From NCBI GenBank assembly GCA_035534295.1, contig DATLSE010000020.1, forward strand, positions 1 through 64,000: a stretch of DNA of 64,000 bases, read 5' to 3'. Source of the stretch: DATKQJ01 sp035534295. GTDB lineage: Bacteria > Chloroflexota > Dormibacteria > Dormibacterales > Dormibacteraceae. A program made the translations under genes and the position numbers. Positions 20,464-29,770 of the stretch are shown here, piece after piece (the stretch's first letter is position 1; every line of letters starts with the position of its first letter). The notes beneath the pieces are model-generated. The model did no database searches and was not told where the DNA came from. It was given only the letters and a program-made list of their open reading frames with translations.

Positions 20464-22006
20464 CCCCGGGCGCCGAAAACGCGGGACGGCCCAGGCCTGG
20501 AGGCGGCGCGGAGCCGAATTCATCGGACCAGAAGATGTAGCTCAGGTGGTAGCGGCGGGCGAGCGCCTCCGCACTGGTGTCTCCGATCAGGGCCAGCCGT
20601 GCCTCTGCCCCCTTCTGGAAGTAGTTGTAGGTCTCCGAGTATTGACCCACGTAGACGCTGTCGGACGAATACGCCGGTATGTAGAGCCCCATCCGGGCCG
20701 ACGAGAGCACGGCCCCGCGGGGCTCGGAGTCGAGCCATAGCAGCCCCTGGTATTCGGCGGCGGAGATCGAATACTGGGGCGTGCGGGCGTAGACCATGGG
20801 GGCCGCGAGCAGAAAGAGGCTGCCGACGGCGGCGAAGGCGACGTAGGAGAAGGGAAGCAAGCGGCGGCTCCGAAGACTTCGAAGGCGTGGCACCACAACC
20901 TGATAAAGGCCCCGCGCGGCGAACACGTCGAGGGGCATGTAGACCCCGTCGAAGAATCGCCGACGCAGGTTTCCGGCCGGGTTCGGCAGCCACAGGATGG
21001 CGCCCAGGAGAACCAGCCAGGCGAGCAGAAACACATCGTCACGCGAGCGCCGCTTGAGCGCGGCGGGCAGGGCCAGGGCGGCGAGCAGGAGCTGAGGCGC
21101 CAGGGCCAGGGAGAGCGAGACCACGTCCGGCGGCAGGTTGTTTCGCCATTGCGCGCTCCAGCGCAGGACCTCGGGGCTGACCCGATACTCGAGGTAGGAG
21201 TAGCCCACATAGGGCAGGGCGATGGCGACCGCCAGCATGGCCGCCACGTAGCCCCGGCGGGAGACCGGACGCGCGAGCAGCGCGACGGCCAGTGCCGCCC
21301 AGATCAGGATCGGCATCTGGGCGTGAATGGAGGCCTCGGCCAGCCAGGCCAGGCCGGCCAGCACGCCCAGGCGCAGGTTGGAGCGCTCGGCGGCGGCGAG
21401 GGTGAGCAGAATGGCCGCAGCCTGGAGCGCCGCCACCCAGATGAAGTGGGGCAGCGAGAGGATGGAATAGAAGGCGGAAAGCTCGGGCATCCTCCAGTCC
21501 AGGGTGTCGGTGGTCTGACCCATGACCACGGGGTGACCCAGGGCCTGGATCACGTACCCACAGCCCAGCCCCAGAGCCATGAACCAGAGCGCCCAGCGCC
21601 GGGCGGCGGGGTTCTCCACGAAGCGTCGGATGAACGCCCAGCCGGCCAGGATCAGAGCCACTGAGCCGACCATTCGCGCCACCTGATAGGTGGCCAGAAG
21701 GGAGAGTGAGAGGAGACGGGCGAGATGGCCCAAGGCGAGCCAGAAGATGAAGAAATAGATGCCCGGGCTGGGCTCGGTGCTGTACCGATTGTGCCAGAGC
21801 CAGCTCCCCTCCCAGCCCTGCTGCATCTTGGCCAGGTAGGTGTTGGCGTCATCGCCCAGATAGAAGAAGCCCATGAACACCCGTCCCGGCGCCTGATCGG
21901 CCGCCGCCACCAGGTACGGGATCAGGGTGACGAGGGCGAGGGCCAGCCCGAGCAGCAGGGCGGTGCCCCAGCCGCCGGAGCGAAGCCGAGCGGCCATCAG
22001 CGCCAC
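20441..22006 (-). CDS. Large multi-pass membrane protein, probably glycan-related
   Basis: 521 aa, about 11 TM helices. An extracellular loop after TM1 carries GDDANTYLAKMQQGWEGSWLW, and the last about 110 residues are soluble (EYQGLLWLDSEPRGAVLSS onwards). This architecture is again like GT-C enzymes or oligosaccharide-handling proteins, but I recognise no specific family. The start is GTG and overlaps the end of the downstream-oriented GT2 gene (21997) by 10 bases, so it is translated from the same mRNA as the two GT2 genes and may act on their polyprenyl-sugar product. Confidence 0.6.
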   Translation of the reverse strand: MALMAARLRSGGWGTALLLGLALALVTLIPYLVAAADQAPGRVFMGFFYLGDDANTYLAKMQQGWEGSWLWHNRYSTEPSPGIYFFIFWLALGHLARLLSLSLLATYQVARMVGSVALILAGWAFIRRFVENPAARRWALWFMALGLGCGYVIQALGHPVVMGQTTDTLDWRMPELSAFYSILSLPHFIWVAALQAAAILLTLAAAERSNLRLGVLAGLAWLAEASIHAQMPILIWAALAVALLARPVSRRGYVAAMLAVAIALPYVGYSYLEYRVSPEVLRWSAQWRNNLPPDVVSLSLALAPQLLLAALALPAALKRRSRDDVFLLAWLVLLGAILWLPNPAGNLRRRFFDGVYMPLDVFAARGLYQVVVPRLRSLRSRRLLPFSYVAFAAVGSLFLLAAPMVYARTPQYSISAAEYQGLLWLDSEPRGAVLSSARMGLYIPAYSSDSVYVGQYSETYNYFQKGAEARLALIGDTSAEALARRYHLSYIFWSDEFGSAPPPGLGRPAFSAPGVRVWRVA

Positions 22007-22701
22007 CTCTGCGCAGCCAGTCGCAGCACCCCGGCCAGACCCTTCATGACCTCGCTCCGCGAGACCTTGGAGCGACCCGAGGTGCGATCCTCAAACCGAA
22101 TCGGGATCTCGCAGACCGCGACCCCCTGCTCGAGGCATCGGTAGACCATCTCGACCTGGAATTCGTAGCCCGAAGAACGTACCCGGTCCAGCCCGACCGC
22201 GACCAGAGCCGCGCTCGAGTAACAGCGATAGCCGCTGGTCGCATCGCGCACCGACCAGCCGAGCAGGAGCCGGCAATAAGCGTTGGCTCCGGCGGAGAGC
22301 AGGCTGCGGTGCCAGGGCCAGCCCGAGACGCCCCCTCCGGGGATGTAACGGGACCCGATCGCCAGCCCCCCCACCCGGGCCGACGCAGCCACGATGGCAT
22401 CCAGGTGCTCGATCCTGTGGGAGCCGTCGGAGTCCATCTCGACCAGGAAGTCATAACCGCGCTCCAGACCGAGCTTGAACCCGGCCAAGTATGCCGACCC
22501 CAAACCCAGCTTGCGCGGCCGGTGCATTACCGCCACCCCCGGATCCTGAGCCGCGAGCTCCGCGGCGATCTCGCCCGTGCCGTCAGGCGAGCGGTCGTCC
22601 ACCACCAGCACCTCGTAATCCAGAGTCCGCACGCCGGCAACCACCTGAGCCAGGCTGTCGCGCTCGTTGAAGGTCGGCAGGACCACCAGGACCCGGCTCA
22701 T
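21997..22701 (-). CDS. Polyprenyl-phosphate mannosyltransferase-like GT2
   Basis: GT2 enzyme (234 aa) of the dolichol-phosphate mannose synthase group. It starts RVLVVLPTFNERDSL, has the nucleotide-sugar site VLVVDDRSPDGTGEI and the metal-binding motif EMDSDGSH, and ends before any membrane domain, so it resembles DPM1/Ppm1 without TMs. It would transfer a hexose from a nucleotide sugar to polyprenyl phosphate, supplying the adjacent GT-C-like membrane proteins. It overlaps the upstream GT2 gene by four bases (ATGA). Confidence 0.85.
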   Translation of the reverse strand: MSRVLVVLPTFNERDSLAQVVAGVRTLDYEVLVVDDRSPDGTGEIAAELAAQDPGVAVMHRPRKLGLGSAYLAGFKLGLERGYDFLVEMDSDGSHRIEHLDAIVAASARVGGLAIGSRYIPGGGVSGWPWHRSLLSAGANAYCRLLLGWSVRDATSGYRCYSSAALVAVGLDRVRSSGYEFQVEMVYRCLEQGVAVCEIPIRFEDRTSGRSKVSRSEVMKGLAGVLRLAAQRWR

Positions 22702-23396
22702 GTTCGGACCCGGAGCCGGAGCAGGTCACGCAACATCTGGCTCGAGTGGCGCAGCGGCAGCACCCGGCTCGAGTCGGAGTTGAGCCAGCGCACCGGAACC
22801 TCCTCAATTCGGCAGCCCCGATTCCGCGCCCGCCACAGGATCTCCACGTCGAAGGCGAAACCGTCGGTCACGAGGCCGGCGAACAGGCTCCGGGCGAGCT
22901 CGCCGCGGAAGAGCTTGAAGCCGCACTGGGTGTCCCAGATGCCGGGCAGGAAGAGCGACTGGACCAAAAGGTTGAACGACTTGCCCATCACCACCCGGTG
23001 CAGAGGCTGGTCAATCTCTCGCGCCCCCCTCTTGGCGCGCGATCCGATGGCGACATCGGCGCCCCGATCAAGTGCCGCCTCGAGCCTCGAGAGCTCTCCG
23101 ATGGGAGCCGAGAAGTCGGCGTCAGCGATCAAGACTCGAGCGCCGAGCGAGAGCGCCACGCCCTCGGCCAGCGCCCGGCCCTTGCCCTGATTTCGGGGCA
23201 GGATGAGGGGCTTGATGAACGGTTCGCGCCGGGCCAGCTCGTGCAGGAGTCCGGCGGTACCGTCGTCGCTCCCGTCGTCGACCAGGATCAGCTCAAGACC
23301 TGGAAGACGCTCGCGCAGACTCGGCAGCGCGCCCGCCAGGGCGTTCGGCAAGCGCTCGAACTCGTCGAAGCAGGGGATGACCACGCTGAGATTCAC
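22698..23396 (-). CDS. Family 2 glycosyltransferase (DPG synthase-like)
   Basis: 232 aa, GT-A fold: LSVVIPCFDEFERLP at the start, VDDGSDDGTAG as the nucleotide-binding motif, IADADFSAP as the DXD-type metal site. It is like dolichyl-phosphate glucose synthases (ALG5 type). Start chosen at GTG giving VNLSVVIPC, because longer versions add 41 non-conserved residues overlapping the wecG-like gene. It is followed by the DPM1-like gene in a coupled pair, so two different polyprenyl-linked sugars may be made here. Confidence 0.83.
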   Translation of the reverse strand: MNLSVVIPCFDEFERLPNALAGALPSLRERLPGLELILVDDGSDDGTAGLLHELARREPFIKPLILPRNQGKGRALAEGVALSLGARVLIADADFSAPIGELSRLEAALDRGADVAIGSRAKRGAREIDQPLHRVVMGKSFNLLVQSLFLPGIWDTQCGFKLFRGELARSLFAGLVTDGFAFDVEILWRARNRGCRIEEVPVRWLNSDSSRVLPLRHSSQMLRDLLRLRVRT

Positions 23397-23439
23397 TGAC
23401 CGGTCATCGTAGACGGGGGCCGCCGGATTCCGCCCCCGC

Positions 23440-24165
23440 TCAGGCGCGTTCCAATACGACAAGGAGCGCGAAAAGGGGCAGCGCGAGCATCCTCCGCGCT
23501 CGCCAGGGCTGGTGCACAAGGCGCCAGAGCCACTCCAGGTTGGCGCGGCGCCAGCTCGCCGGGGCGCGTCTCACCCGCCCGCTGAGGAAGTCCAGGACAC
23601 CGCCCACGCCCATCGCCAGCGCGACCTTCAGCTGTTCGCGGTTACGGGCGATCCAGAGCTCCTGGGCGGGATGCCCGTAGGCCACCAGGAGGACCGCCGC
23701 CCCGGAGCGGTTGACCATGGCCACGATCTCGTCATCCTCTTCCACCGCCGGCGATCCGGAATGGGTGCCGCTGATCAAAAGTCCGGGATAGGCTTGAACC
23801 AGGGCCTGGCCGGCCGCCTCGGCCACCCCCGGGGCGGCCCCGAGCAGGAACAGACCCAGACCATGCTGCGCGCAGATGCGGGCTAGCTCGGGCACGGTAT
23901 CGGCGCCGGTGACGCGCTCCGAGTTGACGCAGCCCCGGCGCCGCAGCGCCCACACCACCCCGGCTCCGTCGGCCAGGCACAGATCCGCCCCCTCCAGCGC
24001 CCGGTGAAATTCAGCCTGTGATCGCGCCCGCATGACGAATTCGGGATTCACGGTCACGACCATGGCCGCACGGCCTCGCCCCTGGCTCAGCTCTTTAATC
24101 AGCGCCAGTGCCCCGCCCGGCTCGAGACAGTCCACTCTCACCCCCAGAACTCGGCGCTGCACCAC
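23440..24165 (-). CDS. WecG/TagA/CpsF family glycosyltransferase
   Basis: GT26-family enzyme, about 241 aa. The hallmarks are TVNPEFVMRAR, the active-site region LCLADGAGVVWA, and GLGLFLLGAAPGVAE. Members transfer ManNAc or ManNAcA to polyprenyl-PP-GlcNAc in teichoic-acid or exopolysaccharide synthesis, which would use the product of the WecA homologue at 37015. The GTG at 24165 was preferred because the longer ATG start overlaps the divergent GT4 gene by about 75 bases. Confidence 0.83.
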   Translation of the reverse strand: MVQRRVLGVRVDCLEPGGALALIKELSQGRGRAAMVVTVNPEFVMRARSQAEFHRALEGADLCLADGAGVVWALRRRGCVNSERVTGADTVPELARICAQHGLGLFLLGAAPGVAEAAGQALVQAYPGLLISGTHSGSPAVEEDDEIVAMVNRSGAAVLLVAYGHPAQELWIARNREQLKVALAMGVGGVLDFLSGRVRRAPASWRRANLEWLWRLVHQPWRARRMLALPLFALLVVLERA

Positions 24166-24183
24166 CCCGATATCATCCGACGC

Positions 24184-25149
24184 GTGTCCCCCCTCGCGCT
24201 CTCCTGCGACCTCTCCGGCCTCGATCTGGAGCATCCGCTGGGTCAGGCCGGGTTCGCGCAATACCTGCTCCAGGGTCTAGGCGGGGGCGTCAGCTTGGGC
24301 CCGCCGGCGCGCGGACGCCCGACCCTGATCCTCGACGGGCGTCCCCGCCTGGCCTGGGGCTCCGCCTCGGTGAGCGCGGTCTGCGACCTCTCCCACGTCT
24401 TCGCCGCCGCCGCCATGGGCCGGAGCGAATGGCTCGGGCGCAATCTGCGCACCGCGCTGCTGGCGCGACTCTCCACCGACCTGGTGGTCCCCTCGGACGA
24501 GGTCGCCCGGGGGCTGGAACTCTACCTGCGGGTGCCTCCGCGGAGGATCCTGGTCATGGTCCCGAGGCCCGGCCCAGAGTATCGCCGCGTCTCGCGAGTC
24601 CAGGTCGCGCAGGTACGTTCCGAGTACGGCCTCGATCGCCCCTACCTGGTCTTCGTCGGAGCGGCCAGCCGGCGCAAGAATCTGGCCCTGCTGGGCCGGG
24701 CCTGGCGAGCCGCTGCCGCCCAGATAGAAGGCGGCCTGGAGCTCGTCATGGTCGGTCCCGAGCCCGCCGGGATCGAGGGGGCGAGGGACATGGGCTGGCT
24801 GCCCAGCAGCCGCCTGGCCGCGCTCTTAAGTGGAGCTGTGGCTTACGTCAACCCCAGCCTGTGGGAGGGCTCGGCGATCGGCGCGGACGAGGCCATGGCG
24901 TGCGCTGCTCCGACCTTGGTCGCGGCCCGCGGGGCCCTGCCGCGAGCCGTCGAGGGCGCCGGCCTAGCCCTGGACCCGAGCGTGCTCGAGGACTGGGTGT
25001 CCGCCATCGTGGCCGTGGCGAGCCGGCCTCAGCTGCGCGGCGAGCTGGGGGCCGGCGCCCTGCGCCGGGCGGCCGCGCTCCGAGCCCAGGTTCAGGACTG
25101 GAGCGGTCTGCGGGGGCGGCTTTATGACCTCAGCGGGGGCGAGGGCTGA
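24184..25149 (+). CDS. Family 4 glycosyltransferase
   Basis: 321 aa GT-B enzyme. The N-terminal domain is short and divergent; the C-terminal domain is typical: YLVFVGAASRRKNL and the E-x7-E motif as EGSAIGADEAMA, with the sugar-nucleotide loop after it. Substrate not predictable. GTG start, only 18 bases from the divergent wecG-like start, so the promoters must overlap or lie within genes. It overlaps the next gene by 26 bases. Confidence 0.8.
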   Translation: MSPLALSCDLSGLDLEHPLGQAGFAQYLLQGLGGGVSLGPPARGRPTLILDGRPRLAWGSASVSAVCDLSHVFAAAAMGRSEWLGRNLRTALLARLSTDLVVPSDEVARGLELYLRVPPRRILVMVPRPGPEYRRVSRVQVAQVRSEYGLDRPYLVFVGAASRRKNLALLGRAWRAAAAQIEGGLELVMVGPEPAGIEGARDMGWLPSSRLAALLSGAVAYVNPSLWEGSAIGADEAMACAAPTLVAARGALPRAVEGAGLALDPSVLEDWVSAIVAVASRPQLRGELGAGALRRAAALRAQVQDWSGLRGRLYDLSGGEG

Positions 25150-26296
25150 CCGCCCTCGGCTCGTTCGATGTCCGGCGCACTCCTGCTACCTTGCTTCAAT
25201 CGCGCAGCAGACGGTCGGACCGAACCCCGTCTCGGAGCGCCGCCCGGTGGTGGCCGTCGACGCCGCCCCGGCCGCGCGTCAGAGCATCACCGGGACCGAG
25301 CTCTACGCCCTGGAGCTCCTGCGCCGACTCCCGGCGGCGGCGCCCTGGTGCGATTTCGTGCAGTACTCATCGCGGCCCGGCCCCCGCTCGGGACTGGATC
25401 TCACCGTGCTGCCCACCCGGCGTCTGTGGGCCCAGGTGCGGCTTCCGATCCGCCTTCACCGCACCCGGCCCGAGCTCTTCTTCAGCCCCGCTCACGTCGT
25501 TCCCGTGCTCGCCCCCGGCCCCAGCCTGACCGTGGTCCACGACCTCGCATTCGAGCGCTGGCCTAAGGCCTATCCGGCGCGGCAGCGAGCGTATCTACAG
25601 TTCACCACCCGCTGGGCCGCCCGACGCTGCCCGCTGTTGATCACGGTCTCCAAGTCCACCGGGCGCGACCTGGAGCTGTACTACGGGGTGGGCCCGGAAC
25701 GGATCGTGGTCGTCTCCCCCGGGCTCACCCCGCCGCCGCCTCCCCCCTCCGCCGCCCAAGTGTCAGACCGACTCCGGCGCCTGGGTATCGAGCGTCCGTT
25801 TGCGCTTCAGGTGGGCCGGGTGGAGGCGCGCAAGAACCAACTCTCCGCGCTGCGCGCGGTCGAGCTGGCGGGAGAACTCGACTACGTGTCCGCGGGTGCC
25901 ATCGAAGACTCGGCCCTGGCCCAGACCCTTGCCCGCTCGCCGCGGGCCAGGATCCTGGGGCGAACCTCCCCCGCCGACCTCGAGGCGCTCTACGCCGGGG
26001 CCGAGGTGGTGTTGGTCGCCAGTCTGTATGAGGGCTTCGGGTTCCCTGTGCTGGAGGCCATGGCGCGAGGGGTTCCGGTGGTGGCGGCCGATAATTCCTC
26101 TCTGCCCGAGGTGGGCGCGGACGCCGCCCTCTACGTGGGCGACACCTCAGATCAGCGCGAGTTCGCGACCGCCATAAACCGGGCTCGATCGGAGTCGCCC
26201 GCACTCGCCGAGCGCGGGCGACTCCGAGCCCAGGCTTTCTCGTGGGAGCAGACGGCCGCCGGTGTGGCCGAGGTGGTTCGCCGCCTCATCGGTTGA
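25124..26296 (+). CDS. Family 4 glycosyltransferase
   Basis: GT-B enzyme of up to 390 aa. An acceptor-side N-terminal domain (TVVHDLAFERWP) is followed by FALQVGRVEARKNQL and EGFGFPVLEAMARGVPVV (E-x7-E). The ATG at 25124 lies inside the previous gene behind a G-rich SD; an internal GTG before VAVDAAPAARQ (about residue 42) is the alternative and would match the usual family start better. It ends in an 11-bp convergent overlap with the next gene. Confidence 0.82.
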   Translation: MTSAGARADRPRLVRCPAHSCYLASIAQQTVGPNPVSERRPVVAVDAAPAARQSITGTELYALELLRRLPAAAPWCDFVQYSSRPGPRSGLDLTVLPTRRLWAQVRLPIRLHRTRPELFFSPAHVVPVLAPGPSLTVVHDLAFERWPKAYPARQRAYLQFTTRWAARRCPLLITVSKSTGRDLELYYGVGPERIVVVSPGLTPPPPPPSAAQVSDRLRRLGIERPFALQVGRVEARKNQLSALRAVELAGELDYVSAGAIEDSALAQTLARSPRARILGRTSPADLEALYAGAEVVLVASLYEGFGFPVLEAMARGVPVVAADNSSLPEVGADAALYVGDTSDQREFATAINRARSESPALAERGRLRAQAFSWEQTAAGVAEVVRRLIG

Positions 26297-27386
26297 CCTG
26301 AGCGGCCGCGGCGAGCGTGCGCAACGTGCGCTCGGCGGCGCGGTCCCAGGTCAACTCGGCCGCCCGCAACAGCCCGTCTGTCCGCATCTGGCGGCGCAGC
26401 TCGGGATCGCCCAGCACCTCCTGCAGGGAGCGCGTCCAGGCGGCCACGTCGTCGGGTGGCAGCAGCCGCCCCGCGCCCCCGACCAGCTCGGGCAGGGACG
26501 ACGTTCGCGAGGCGATCACGGGCACCCCGCAGGCCATGGCCTCCAGCACGGTCAGGCCAAAGCCCTCGTACCAGGCCGGATGGGCCAGGCACGCAGCCAG
26601 GTTGTAGATGGCGGCCAGGTCCGTGCGCGGTACCTCGCCGAGCAGATGGAGCTGACTTCCGGCCCTGGCCACCCGGCGCATTAAGTCCTCGCTCCTCCAG
26701 CCCCATCCCCCGACCACGACCAGGGGCGGTCGGTGGGGCAGCTGGACCCAGGCCTCGAGCAGCGTGGTCAGGTTCTTGCGCGGCTCGAGCGTGCCCACGA
26801 ACAGGATGAAGCGCTCGGGCAGACGCCATCGCCGCCGGGCCTGGAGCAGGGCTTCGGGCGGCAGCGGTCGAAAGCTGGGCGCCACGCCCTCGGGCACGAC
26901 CGTGATTCGATCCTCGGGGATGTCGAAAAAGCGCTGGAGGTCGGCCGCGGTGCTGGATGAGACCGCGATCAGGTGCTCGGCTCCGCGCAGGGATCGCGGC
27001 ACCACGAGACGGACGCTGAGCCACTGCCCGGAGGGAAACCACCGGGGCTCCTGGTAGATCGCCAGATCGTGGACGGTGAGCACCGCGGGGGCCTTAAGCC
27101 GTCCCAGCGGCATCTGACCGGCCGGGCCCCAGAACACGTCCGCTCCGGCGCGGTCGAGCCGTCGCGGCCAGATGACGTGGCGTCCGATCAAGCGTGGACC
27201 TGGAACCAGCCGCGAACTCGGCGGCTCCGTGCCGCGCAGCTCGGGAGGCAGCCACACCGTCCATCGGACCTGGGGCTCCGCCGCCCGCATCGATTCCAGC
27301 ATCTGGGCGGTGTAGACCCCCATCCCCGCCTGGGGCCGAGCCAGCGCCTGACCATCGACCGCGACCCGCAGCCCTGCCAACCTCAT
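26286..27386 (-). CDS. Family 4 glycosyltransferase
   Basis: 366 aa GT-B enzyme, full length. It begins LRVAVDGQALARPQAGMGVYT, contains VLTVHDLAIYQEP, ILFVGTLEPRKNL and EGFGLTVLEAMACGVPVI. It is similar in layout to the 25124-26296 gene and could act in the same glycan chain. The ATG overlaps the mreB stop by four bases, so it is cotranscribed with mreB, murA and possibly the atp operon. Confidence 0.85.
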   Translation of the reverse strand: MRLAGLRVAVDGQALARPQAGMGVYTAQMLESMRAAEPQVRWTVWLPPELRGTEPPSSRLVPGPRLIGRHVIWPRRLDRAGADVFWGPAGQMPLGRLKAPAVLTVHDLAIYQEPRWFPSGQWLSVRLVVPRSLRGAEHLIAVSSSTAADLQRFFDIPEDRITVVPEGVAPSFRPLPPEALLQARRRWRLPERFILFVGTLEPRKNLTTLLEAWVQLPHRPPLVVVGGWGWRSEDLMRRVARAGSQLHLLGEVPRTDLAAIYNLAACLAHPAWYEGFGLTVLEAMACGVPVIASRTSSLPELVGGAGRLLPPDDVAAWTRSLQEVLGDPELRRQMRTDGLLRAAELTWDRAAERTLRTLAAAAQVNR

Positions 27387-28393
27387 CTGAGGTAACGCTG
27401 GTTACGCCGCAGCACCTCGAATTCCTCCAGCGCCAGGCCCGTCCCCCGCACGACGCAGGTCTGGGCCTGCTCTGCGACCAGCACCGGCAGGCCGGTGTGC
27501 ATGGAGACGTAGCGGTCCAGCCCGCGGAGCAAAGCTCCACCGCCGGTGAGCATGAGACCGCGCTCGAAGATGTCGGCAGCCAGCTCCGGAGGCGTCTGCT
27601 CCAGGACGTCGCGCACGCCCCTGACGATGTCCGCCAGGGGCTCCGCGATGGCGTCCACGAGCTCGTGGGAGCCGACGGTGAGGCGGCGCGGCAACCCGCT
27701 CAGGGCGTCGCGACCACTTACGGTCGCCGAGAGCTCGGTCTCCTCGCGCACGGCCGCGCCAGCGGCGATCTTCACCCCCTCGGCGCTGCGGTCGCCCACG
27801 ATCAGGTTGTGGCGGCGGCGCAGGTGCTGGACGATGGCCTCATCGATCCGGTTCCCGCCGCTGCGCACCGATCCGCTGACCACCAGGCCGGACAGGGAGA
27901 TGACCGCGATCTCCGTGGTTCCACCGCCGATGTCGCACACGGCCTGGCCCCTGGGCTCAGCGATCTTAAGCCCGGCGCCGATGGCCGCCGCCAGGGTTTC
28001 GTCGATCAGCCACGCCTGGCGCGCCCCGGCCGACATCACCGCTTCGATCACAGCCCGGCGCTCGACGCTGGTCACGCCGGAGGGCACGCAGAGCATGATC
28101 TCCGGCTTGAAGAGGCGCCGCCGGCCCTGGATCCGGGAGATGTAGTGGTGGAGCAGAGCCTCGGTGACCACGAAATCGGCGATCACCCCATCGCGCAGCG
28201 GCCTGACCACCTGCATCGTCTCCGGCGTCCGTCCCACCATCTCGAGCGCGGTCGCGCCCACGGCCAGAATTCGGCTCCCGTCCTGATTCAGAGCCGCCAG
28301 GGCGGGCTCGAAAATGACCACCCCCTCCCCCCGCACGTGGACCAGGATGGTCGAGGTGCCGAGGTCGATACCGATCTGCTTGGAGAGGCGCAC
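27383..28393 (-). CDS. mreB: Rod-shape determining protein MreB/Mbl
   Basis: Bacterial actin homologue organising the cell-wall elongation machinery on the inner face of the membrane. 336 aa; phosphate-1 motif GIDLGTSTILV, connect-1/phosphate-2 CDIGGGTTEIAV and the adenosine motif LTGGGALLRGLD are intact. No mreC, mreD or rodA follows, and a glycosyltransferase gene is coupled instead. The place after murA and atpC recalls the B. subtilis mbl locus, so Mbl-type rather than the mreBCD type is likely. The start is GTG. Confidence 0.93.
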   Translation of the reverse strand: MRLSKQIGIDLGTSTILVHVRGEGVVIFEPALAALNQDGSRILAVGATALEMVGRTPETMQVVRPLRDGVIADFVVTEALLHHYISRIQGRRRLFKPEIMLCVPSGVTSVERRAVIEAVMSAGARQAWLIDETLAAAIGAGLKIAEPRGQAVCDIGGGTTEIAVISLSGLVVSGSVRSGGNRIDEAIVQHLRRRHNLIVGDRSAEGVKIAAGAAVREETELSATVSGRDALSGLPRRLTVGSHELVDAIAEPLADIVRGVRDVLEQTPPELAADIFERGLMLTGGGALLRGLDRYVSMHTGLPVLVAEQAQTCVVRGTGLALEEFEVLRRNQRYLR

Positions 28394-28418
28394 CTAGGCC
28401 CGCGCCCGGGACCGCCCT

Positions 28419-29732
28419 CTACTCATAGGTCGCCTCGGCCGCGCCGGCGACGGCTGCCCCGCCTCCCCGGCGCGCGACGCGGGCGCCGATTCCGATCAGC
28501 TTGCCCACCATGTCCTGATAGCCGCGATCGATGTGCCAGGGTTGGTGGATGCGGGTCTCGCCGTCGGCGCAGAGCCCGGCGATGATGAGGGCGGCTCCGG
28601 AGCGGATGTCGGGGGCGGAGACGTCCGTCCCGCGCAGCCGAGCGGGCCCCTCCACGCGGGCGTCGCGACCCCGGATGGTTATCCGCGCCCCCATCTTGAC
28701 CAGTTCAGGGACGTGCTGGAAGCGATTCTCGAACAGGTATTCGGAGATCACCGATTCGCCCTGGGCCTGGGTCATGAGGGCCAGATACTGGGCCTGCAGG
28801 TCGGTCGGAAAGCCGGGATGAACGAAGGTGCACATGTCGACCGGAAGCACCTGAGCCGAGGCGGCGCGGGCGATGCTGACCCGCTCCGGAGCCACCCTGA
28901 TCGACGCCCCCGCCTCCTCCAGCTTCAAGAAGAGCTGGGTCAGGTCGCGCGCGGGGCAGTTCTCCAGGGTGACATCGCCTCCGGTGGCGACAACCGCCAG
29001 CGCGTAGGTGCCCGCCTCCAGGTAGTCGGCCACGACGCGGTGCCCGGCGCCGTGCAGGCGTTCAACGCCATCGATCACTATCCGGTCGGTGCCGGCGCCG
29101 GCGATGGCCGCGCCCATGGCGTTGAGGAAACGCGCCAGATCCTCGACGTGGGGCTCGCGGGCCGCGTTCAAGATCTCGCTGCGGCCTTCGGCCAGCACCG
29201 CGGCGAGCATGATGTTCTCGGTCCCGGTCACGGTCGGGAGGTCGAATATCACGCGCGCGCCGCGCAGCCGGTGGGGCGCGTGGGCGGTGATCTGGTCCTC
29301 GCTCTCGATCACCTCCGCCCCCATGGCGCGGAGCCCGCGGACGTGTTGTTCGACTCGGCGAGCCCCGATCTGATCTCCCCCGGGCTTGGGTAGGCTCGCA
29401 TGCCCGGTTCGGGCCAGGAGCGCACCCAGGAGCACGATGGAGGCGCGCATGCGACGCCCCAAGGCCTCCGGGACCGCACTTCCCAGATGCGCGGCCTGGA
29501 TTCGGCTCCGGCCCGCGCCCAGCTCCACCTCCGCTCCGAGCCCGCGCAGGATCTCGGCCATGAGGGTGGTATCGGCAACCTCAGGCAGGTTCTCCAGCTC
29601 GACCGCGTCCGCGGTGAGCAGCGAGGCGGCCATGATCGGAAGCGACGCGTTCTTGGAACCGCTGATCGCGACCTCGCCCGAAAGGCGCGCGCCTCCCCAG
29701 AGCGACAGCGTCTCCCCCTCTCCCCCCTGCAC
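28419..29732 (-). CDS. murA: UDP-N-acetylglucosamine 1-carboxyvinyltransferase with Asp at the Cys115 position
   Basis: First committed step of peptidoglycan synthesis: enolpyruvyl transfer from PEP to UDP-GlcNAc. 437 aa, with the UDP-GlcNAc/PEP-binding Lys-Asn in SGSKNASLPI. The active-site loop, normally PGGC(T)IGARP, reads PGGDQIGARRVE here: Asp120 (codon 29373-29375) replaces the catalytic Cys. In Mycobacterium tuberculosis and Chlamydia the same exchange makes MurA active but insensitive to fosfomycin, so intrinsic resistance is expected. Start GTG; no better start with an SD was seen. It lies between atpC and mreB. Confidence 0.95.
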   Translation of the reverse strand: MQGGEGETLSLWGGARLSGEVAISGSKNASLPIMAASLLTADAVELENLPEVADTTLMAEILRGLGAEVELGAGRSRIQAAHLGSAVPEALGRRMRASIVLLGALLARTGHASLPKPGGDQIGARRVEQHVRGLRAMGAEVIESEDQITAHAPHRLRGARVIFDLPTVTGTENIMLAAVLAEGRSEILNAAREPHVEDLARFLNAMGAAIAGAGTDRIVIDGVERLHGAGHRVVADYLEAGTYALAVVATGGDVTLENCPARDLTQLFLKLEEAGASIRVAPERVSIARAASAQVLPVDMCTFVHPGFPTDLQAQYLALMTQAQGESVISEYLFENRFQHVPELVKMGARITIRGRDARVEGPARLRGTDVSAPDIRSGAALIIAGLCADGETRIHQPWHIDRGYQDMVGKLIGIGARVARRGGGAAVAGAAEATYE

Positions 29733-29770
29733 CCTTAGATCCTAGGGCCAGGCCACAGAGCCCGCGACGG

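Noticed and set aside
24108..25127. A 339-codon plus-strand frame
   Set aside because: It lies in another frame of the GT4 gene at 24184-25149 and is Arg/Pro-rich without GT motifs.
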